A DNA stretch of 61,508 bases from Phaeobacter sp. B1627. GTDB lineage: Bacteria > Pseudomonadota > Alphaproteobacteria > Rhodobacterales > Rhodobacteraceae. Below the pieces are notes generated by a model that was given only the letters and a program-made list of their open reading frames with translations, was not told the origin of the DNA and ran no database searches. Positions 57,782 to 61,508 of the stretch are shown one piece after another. The stretch covers positions 1 to 61,508 of the forward strand of contig NZ_VCNK01000033.1 of the NCBI RefSeq assembly GCF_006265095.1, read 5' to 3'. How positions within the stretch are numbered: the first letter of the stretch is position 1; each line of letters begins with the position of its first letter. Position numbers and translations under genes: made by a program.

Positions 57782-59296
57782 ATGGCAAATCCGTTGTTTG
57801 ACCGCTTGTTCGGCACCCACGCCGGAAAGGCGACCCCCTTTATTCGATTGGCCGACGGCACGGTTCTGAGCCATCAGGACTTTCTCGGCACGGCGGCGCA
57901 GATCGCCCATGTGCTGACCCAGACCGGACTGACCCCCGGCGACCGGGTGGCCGTTCAGGTGGAGAAATCCCCCGAGGCGCTGGCGCTCTATGCGGCCTGC
58001 GTTCAGGCCGGGTTGATCTTCTTGCCGCTGAACACCGCCTACACCGCCGACGAGCTGTCCTATTTCATCGAAAACAGCGGCGCCTCGGTGGTGATCTGCG
58101 ACAGTCGCAACGAGGCCACCCTGACCCCGATCGCCAAATCCCTTTCGGCCGGGCTGGAGACGCTGAACGCAAATGGCTCCGGCACGTTGATGGATCAGGC
58201 CGCCGCAATGCCGCTGTCCTTTGTCACCGTGGACCGCGAGGGCAGCGATCTGGCGGCCTTTCTCTATACCTCCGGCACCACGGGCCGGTCCAAGGGCGCG
58301 ATGCTGACGCAGGACAACCTGCTCTCCAATGCCGAAACACTGGCGCAGGAATGGCGTTTCACCGCTGACGATGTGCTCCTGCACGCGCTGCCGATCTTTC
58401 ACACCCATGGGCTGTTCGTGGCCAGCAATGTGACCCTGATCGCAGGCGGCAGCATGATCTTCCTGCCGAAATTCGACCTTGAAACCGTGCTGGCGGCCCT
58501 GCCCGATGCGACCACGATGATGGGCGTTCCCACCTTCTACACACGCCTGCTGGGGGACGCGCGGTTCAACAGCGATCTGACCGCGCATATGCGCCTCTTC
58601 GTGTCGGGCTCGGCGCCGCTGCTGGCGGAAACCCATGTGCAGTTCGAAACCCGCACCGGCCACCGTATTCTCGAACGCTATGGCATGACCGAAACCAATA
58701 TGAACACCTCCAACCCCTACGAGGGCGACCGGCGCGCCGGGACCGTTGGCTTCCCCCTGCCCGGCGTGGAGTTGAAAATCACCGATCCCGCCAGTGGCGA
58801 AACGCTGCCGCAGGGCGACGTCGGCCAGATCGAGGTGCGCGGTCCCAATGTGTTCAAAGGCTACTGGCAGATGCCGGAAAAAACCGCCGCCGAACTGCGC
58901 GCGGATGGGTTTTTCATCACCGGCGACCTCGGCAGGATCGACGCGGACGGCTATGTCCATATCGTCGGGCGCAACAAGGATCTCATCATATCGGGGGGCT
59001 ACAATATCTACCCCAAGGAGATCGAGCTGGTGCTGGATGAACAGCCCGGCGTGTTGGAAACCGCAGTGATCGGCGTGCCGCATCCGGATTTTGGGGAAAC
59101 CGTGCTGGGCGTGGTCGTCGCAGCCCCCGGACAGACCCCGGACACCGAGGCGATGATGGTTGCCGTGCAAAAACAACTGGCGCGCTTCAAACATCCCCGC
59201 AAGCTGATCGTGATCGACGAATTGCCGCGCAACACCATGGGCAAGGTGCAGAAAAACATCCTGCGGGACAGCTACAAGGACATGTTCCAGACCTAG
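57782..59296 (+). CDS. matB: Malonyl-CoA synthetase
   Basis: 504-aa acyl-CoA synthetase of the ANL superfamily. AMP-binding motif LYTSGTTGRSKGAMLTQ, ERYGMTETNMNTSNPYEG, FITGDLGRIDADGYVHIVGR, hinge KDLIISGGYNIYPKEIE and the C-terminal catalytic Lys in PRNTMGKVQK. The MNTSNPYEGDRR and LERYGMTET pattern is that of MatB, activating malonate to malonyl-CoA. An upstream in-frame extension overlaps matA and is rejected; MANPLFDRLF is the start. Its stop lies 2 bases from the convergent rep gene. Confidence 0.93.
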   Translation: MANPLFDRLFGTHAGKATPFIRLADGTVLSHQDFLGTAAQIAHVLTQTGLTPGDRVAVQVEKSPEALALYAACVQAGLIFLPLNTAYTADELSYFIENSGASVVICDSRNEATLTPIAKSLSAGLETLNANGSGTLMDQAAAMPLSFVTVDREGSDLAAFLYTSGTTGRSKGAMLTQDNLLSNAETLAQEWRFTADDVLLHALPIFHTHGLFVASNVTLIAGGSMIFLPKFDLETVLAALPDATTMMGVPTFYTRLLGDARFNSDLTAHMRLFVSGSAPLLAETHVQFETRTGHRILERYGMTETNMNTSNPYEGDRRAGTVGFPLPGVELKITDPASGETLPQGDVGQIEVRGPNVFKGYWQMPEKTAAELRADGFFITGDLGRIDADGYVHIVGRNKDLIISGGYNIYPKEIELVLDEQPGVLETAVIGVPHPDFGETVLGVVVAAPGQTPDTEAMMVAVQKQLARFKHPRKLIVIDELPRNTMGKVQKNILRDSYKDMFQT

Positions 59297-59298
59297 TT

Positions 59299-60594
59299 TC
59301 AGGCCTCGGCCCCCGGCCCCTCAAAGGCCTCCGGCTCCATCTCCTGCCAGAACGCGATGATTGCACCGGCATTGAGAGCCGAGCGCCAGCCGTGCTGCCG
59401 GAAATGCTCCCGGTCGAGGTCGCTGTCCAGACGGGACAGGAACAGCCGTTTGTCGGCGTCGCGCTGGGTGGGGTTTCGCCGCGAAACCAGACTCTCGACG
59501 ACATCGAGGTGCCGCGCCCGGTCGCGACGCTCGGCAACGCGCGCCTCAAAGGCGGCCGCCTCGGCTGCGGCTGCGGCGTCGCGCGCCGCGCGGTCTGCAG
59601 CCATCCGGGCCTGGGTTTCAGGGTCCGGTGGCGGCTTTGGCGCGGATCTGGTGCCGGGGTCGAGGAAATCCCCTTTGATCGCCGCGCGCAGATAACCCGC
59701 ACGGGATTTCACCTCCCCCTGCCCCGCCACGTAGTCCAGCTTTTGCTGCACATAGTCCGGCCCGTGTTCGGTGATCCATTGCCGCGCCAGCCGGTCCGAG
59801 ATCCCCTGCCCGCGCAAGGATCTATAGACCGCCAGATTGCGCACCCCGTCGCTGTCGTCGATCTGGAACATGGCCATCTGCGGATTCTCACGGATGAGAA
59901 ACCGGATCTCGCTGACGGCGCGGCCCTTCTTGCGCGTTTGCGGTTCAATGATGATGTCGGAATTCTTGTTCACCTCGGCGACCGCCGGTTTGATGATCTT
60001 TGCATTGAGATGCTTGAACGTCTCGTAATAGGTGGAGCCATCCACCCCCATCAGTTTGCGGAACATGTCGAGCGTCCACCAGCCGGTCGATCCCGTCCGC
60101 ACGAACCGATAGCAGTTCTCGTAGAGCGCAAGCCCGTGGCCAGAAGTGAAATTGCGTTGGATCTTGACGTTGATCAGGGCGTAGATCTTGGGATCATGGA
60201 GCTTCTGCGCCAGCGCCGGGGAATAGGCGTATTCACAGATCCCGTTCTTGAGCTTGGCAAAGCTCAGCAGCGCCGAGACTCCCCATTCCTGATGGCCCTG
60301 CTCGTCCAGCATATCCCATTCGGCGACCGTTTCCGCCAGCGCCCGCAGGCTGGATCGCAGACTGTCCATATCGTTGGAATTGTAGCCCACCATCATCGCC
60401 AGAGTCCGCGCGTCGATGGTGTGACTGCGGGCGGAGGTCAGCGTATCATAGGCATTGAGCAACAACACGTTCGACAGCTTGCGCTGCAGCAATGTCAGCT
60501 TGCCACTGATGTGAATCGCGGCCACGTTCTTTTTGACCGTCTCGCGCGTCAGCGCACCGGTCAGGCGATCCGTGTCGAAACCCTGCTCTGCCAT
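59299..60594 (-). CDS. Plasmid replication initiator, Rep_3/RepB type
   Basis: 431 aa. Residues about 20-260 carry the Rep_3-type double winged-helix features: IHISGKLTLLQRKLSNVLLLNAYDTL, SSLRALAETVAEWDML, NFTSGHGLALYENCYRFVRTG and WTLDMFRKLMGVDGSTYYETFKHLN. A charged Ala/Arg-rich linker (about 320-370) and a C-terminal extension follow. Such proteins bind origin iterons and open the origin. Five tandem 22-bp repeats lie upstream at 60941-61050, with parA divergent beyond them, the arrangement of RepB-type Rhodobacterales plasmids. The start at 60594 has GAGG 10 bases upstream. Confidence 0.9.
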   Translation of the reverse strand: MAEQGFDTDRLTGALTRETVKKNVAAIHISGKLTLLQRKLSNVLLLNAYDTLTSARSHTIDARTLAMMVGYNSNDMDSLRSSLRALAETVAEWDMLDEQGHQEWGVSALLSFAKLKNGICEYAYSPALAQKLHDPKIYALINVKIQRNFTSGHGLALYENCYRFVRTGSTGWWTLDMFRKLMGVDGSTYYETFKHLNAKIIKPAVAEVNKNSDIIIEPQTRKKGRAVSEIRFLIRENPQMAMFQIDDSDGVRNLAVYRSLRGQGISDRLARQWITEHGPDYVQQKLDYVAGQGEVKSRAGYLRAAIKGDFLDPGTRSAPKPPPDPETQARMAADRAARDAAAAAEAAAFEARVAERRDRARHLDVVESLVSRRNPTQRDADKRLFLSRLDSDLDREHFRQHGWRSALNAGAIIAFWQEMEPEAFEGPGAEA

Positions 60595-60940
60595 GGAATC
60601 ATATGCCTCGTATTTTTATCCATACTCTGCCATAAAAGGCACCCAAGTGACAATCGCGTCAGGGTTCCTTTGGTGGTGATCAACCGGCCGGGCGCGCCAG
60701 CGGCGAAAGGTACCCATGAACGGGATGAAAGCCAGAAACCCAGTACAGCGCCCGGGTCATCACCCGAATCACCGCACCCCTGCGGCAGCGCCACCCCGGC
60801 CGCAGCGCGCCGGAGCGCCTCGCAGAGCGCAGGGTCTAAAAAGGCCGTTCAGACTCTTGCAAAGGGCCCATTCCCCCTGCAGATCCCTCTTGGGTCGGCT
60901 CCGAGGGCGACGGGCATCCGGGCGACCCCATCCCGAGAAT

Positions 60941-61050
60941 CGGCACCTTTGGCCCCGTGTTTCGGTGCTCTTTATCCTGCAAACGGGTCCCTTTCATCCT
61001 GTGACCGGGTCCCATTGATCCTGAATACAGGCACCCAATGGACGCTATCC
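60941..61050. repeat. Five tandem 22-bp iterons, probable replication origin
   Basis: Units at 60941, 60963, 60985, 61007 and 61029, each 22 bases with no spacer. The middle three are best conserved (15-16 of 22 identical pairwise), sharing GG-start, a C/T-rich run and TTNATCCTG or similar; the outer two are degenerate. One helical-turn-multiple spacing, position between rep and parA, and a neighbouring A+T-rich stretch (61050-61150) fit a Rep_3-controlled origin. Less regular relatives (GGCACCC, GGTACCC, GGGTTCC) occur at 60637-60720 near the rep start and may be autoregulatory sites. Confidence 0.75.
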
Positions 61051-61164
61051 AATTGAATCACAATGATTATATCAGGGCAAAGATTCTATAGACTCTGAAA
61101 GAACATAAATGTTTGGTTGCCATTGATTTGGATGATGTGATGGAAATACAGCGGTTTGGCGCCA

Positions 61165-61179
61165 GTTTCGCGGCGAAAC
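61165..61179. promoter_or_regulatory. Candidate parS / partition-gene operator palindrome
   Basis: GTTTCGC-G-GCGAAAC, a perfect inverted repeat with one central base, 123 bases before parA. It resembles the GTTTC...GAAAC outer arms of chromosomal parS. ParB binding is plausible; ParA autoregulation is the alternative. Confidence 0.55.
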
Positions 61180-61302
61180 CGTCTTTGGGCACCTGAGAAA
61201 TTTCACCGACAGGTCCGTATGGCCTATGCATGCGCCAGGATGTTCTCTACTCTGGGCCATATAAGCAAAAACATAACACACGAGCCGAGATCGAGCACCG
61301 TC

Positions 61303-61508
61303 ATGACATCTCCGACGTTACCGCCCTATTTCAATCTGGACCCGAAAAAAGCCGCAAGCAAGCTGCCCGATCCTATTCAGACCAGCCGCTTTGCCAAGGC
61401 GGCCGCGCTTTGTGGCAAGGGCCGTGAGGATCTCGCCCGACGGGGCTATGCGCCCGATGGCGAGAAACGGTTGCGTAAATTTTCAACCTGGGAAATCACC
61501 CGCTATCT
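61303..61508 (+). CDS. parA: ParA-family partition ATPase, N-terminal part (3' end outside window)
   Basis: From ATG at 61303 the frame stays open for 68 codons to the window end, starting MTSPTLPPYFNLDPKKAASK and reaching RKFSTWEITR. The KFSTWEITRYL segment is the conserved end of the N-terminal helix-turn-helix region in long plasmid ParA proteins. Joining base 61508 directly to base 1 gives a stop within a few codons, so the sequence is not simply circular at this point. Homologues of about 460-480 aa would leave about 185-190 residues missing between this part and the C-terminal part at 1-639. Confidence 0.85.
   Translation, partial: MTSPTLPPYFNLDPKKAASKLPDPIQTSRFAKAAALCGKGREDLARRGYAPDGEKRLRKFSTWEITRY

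Noticed and set aside
61303-61508. Perfectly circular sequence joining base 61508 to base 1
   Set aside because: The joined frame meets a stop after five codons and the P-loop region of ParA is missing, so a gap must exist at the junction.

Overview
The window looks like most of one extrachromosomal replicon (plasmid or chromid) of a Rhodobacterales / Roseobacter-group alphaproteobacterium. The gene set is typical of that group: a Rep_3-type initiator divergent from parAB, TRAP transporters, an inositol island, malonate matPQMAB and FnrL-type boxes. The left end lies in the C-terminal half of a parA gene and the right end in the N-terminal part of a parA gene, both on the + strand. The simplest reading is a circle of about 62 kb cut inside parA, with roughly 0.55 kb of that gene missing from the window.

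Layout. (1) 1-1.74 kb: parA (3' part) and parB. (2) 1.84-11.8 kb: two near-identical FNR/FnrL boxes around ftsH, phaC-fabI, and an HlyD / fused ABC / ABC-2 permease export operon; this looks like a low-oxygen regulon. (3) 11.9-24.9 kb: myo-inositol catabolism (iolG, iolJ-like aldolase, iolB, iolC, iolD, iolE, two more Gfo/Idh dehydrogenases), a LacI-type regulator with two matching palindromic operators, and a sugar ABC transporter. iolA is absent. (4) 25.3-35.3 kb: an A+T-richer island, the most unusual part of the window. It holds a 159-aa precursor-like protein, a radical SAM enzyme, a class I methyltransferase with an NPP motif, an adaptor, an ABC exporter, a split MacB-like ATPase and permease, an alpha/beta hydrolase and two small envelope proteins. 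It is followed by the remains of an ISNCY-type transposase. (5) 36.1-48.0 kb: a sugar ABC transporter and enzymes fitting L-fucose and probably L-galactose oxidation, with a GntR regulator. (6) 48.1 kb: a tRNA-Thr(CGT). (7) 48.4-52.2 kb: a TRAP transporter for an organic or 2-oxo acid, with a TM2-coiled coil-DctQ fusion. (8) 52.7-59.3 kb: malonate regulation, uptake and activation (matR, matPQM, malonyl-CoA decarboxylase, matB). (9) 59.3-61.5 kb: Rep_3 initiator, tandem 22-bp iterons, a parS-like palindrome and the start of parA.

Main discovery candidate: the protein at 32004-32483 (-) has an Ala/Val-rich segment in which Asn recurs every sixth residue (N104, N110, N116, N122), and the same register continues with F128 and H134. 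This segment follows a Gly-Gly and is followed by a 24-residue acidic tail. Six-residue Asn spacing is the signature of the beta-helical, D-amino-acid-containing, N-methyl-Asn peptides (polytheonamide / aeronamide type). The adjacent, translationally coupled radical SAM enzyme and NPP-motif methyltransferase are what such a pathway needs. I see neither a nitrile-hydratase-like leader nor a lanthionine dehydratase, so this may be a distinct, compact relative. That reading is inference from sequence pattern and context.

Functionally the replicon carries carbon-source modules (inositol, L-fucose/L-galactose, malonate, a TRAP substrate), a low-oxygen envelope/PHA module and a probable toxic-peptide module.
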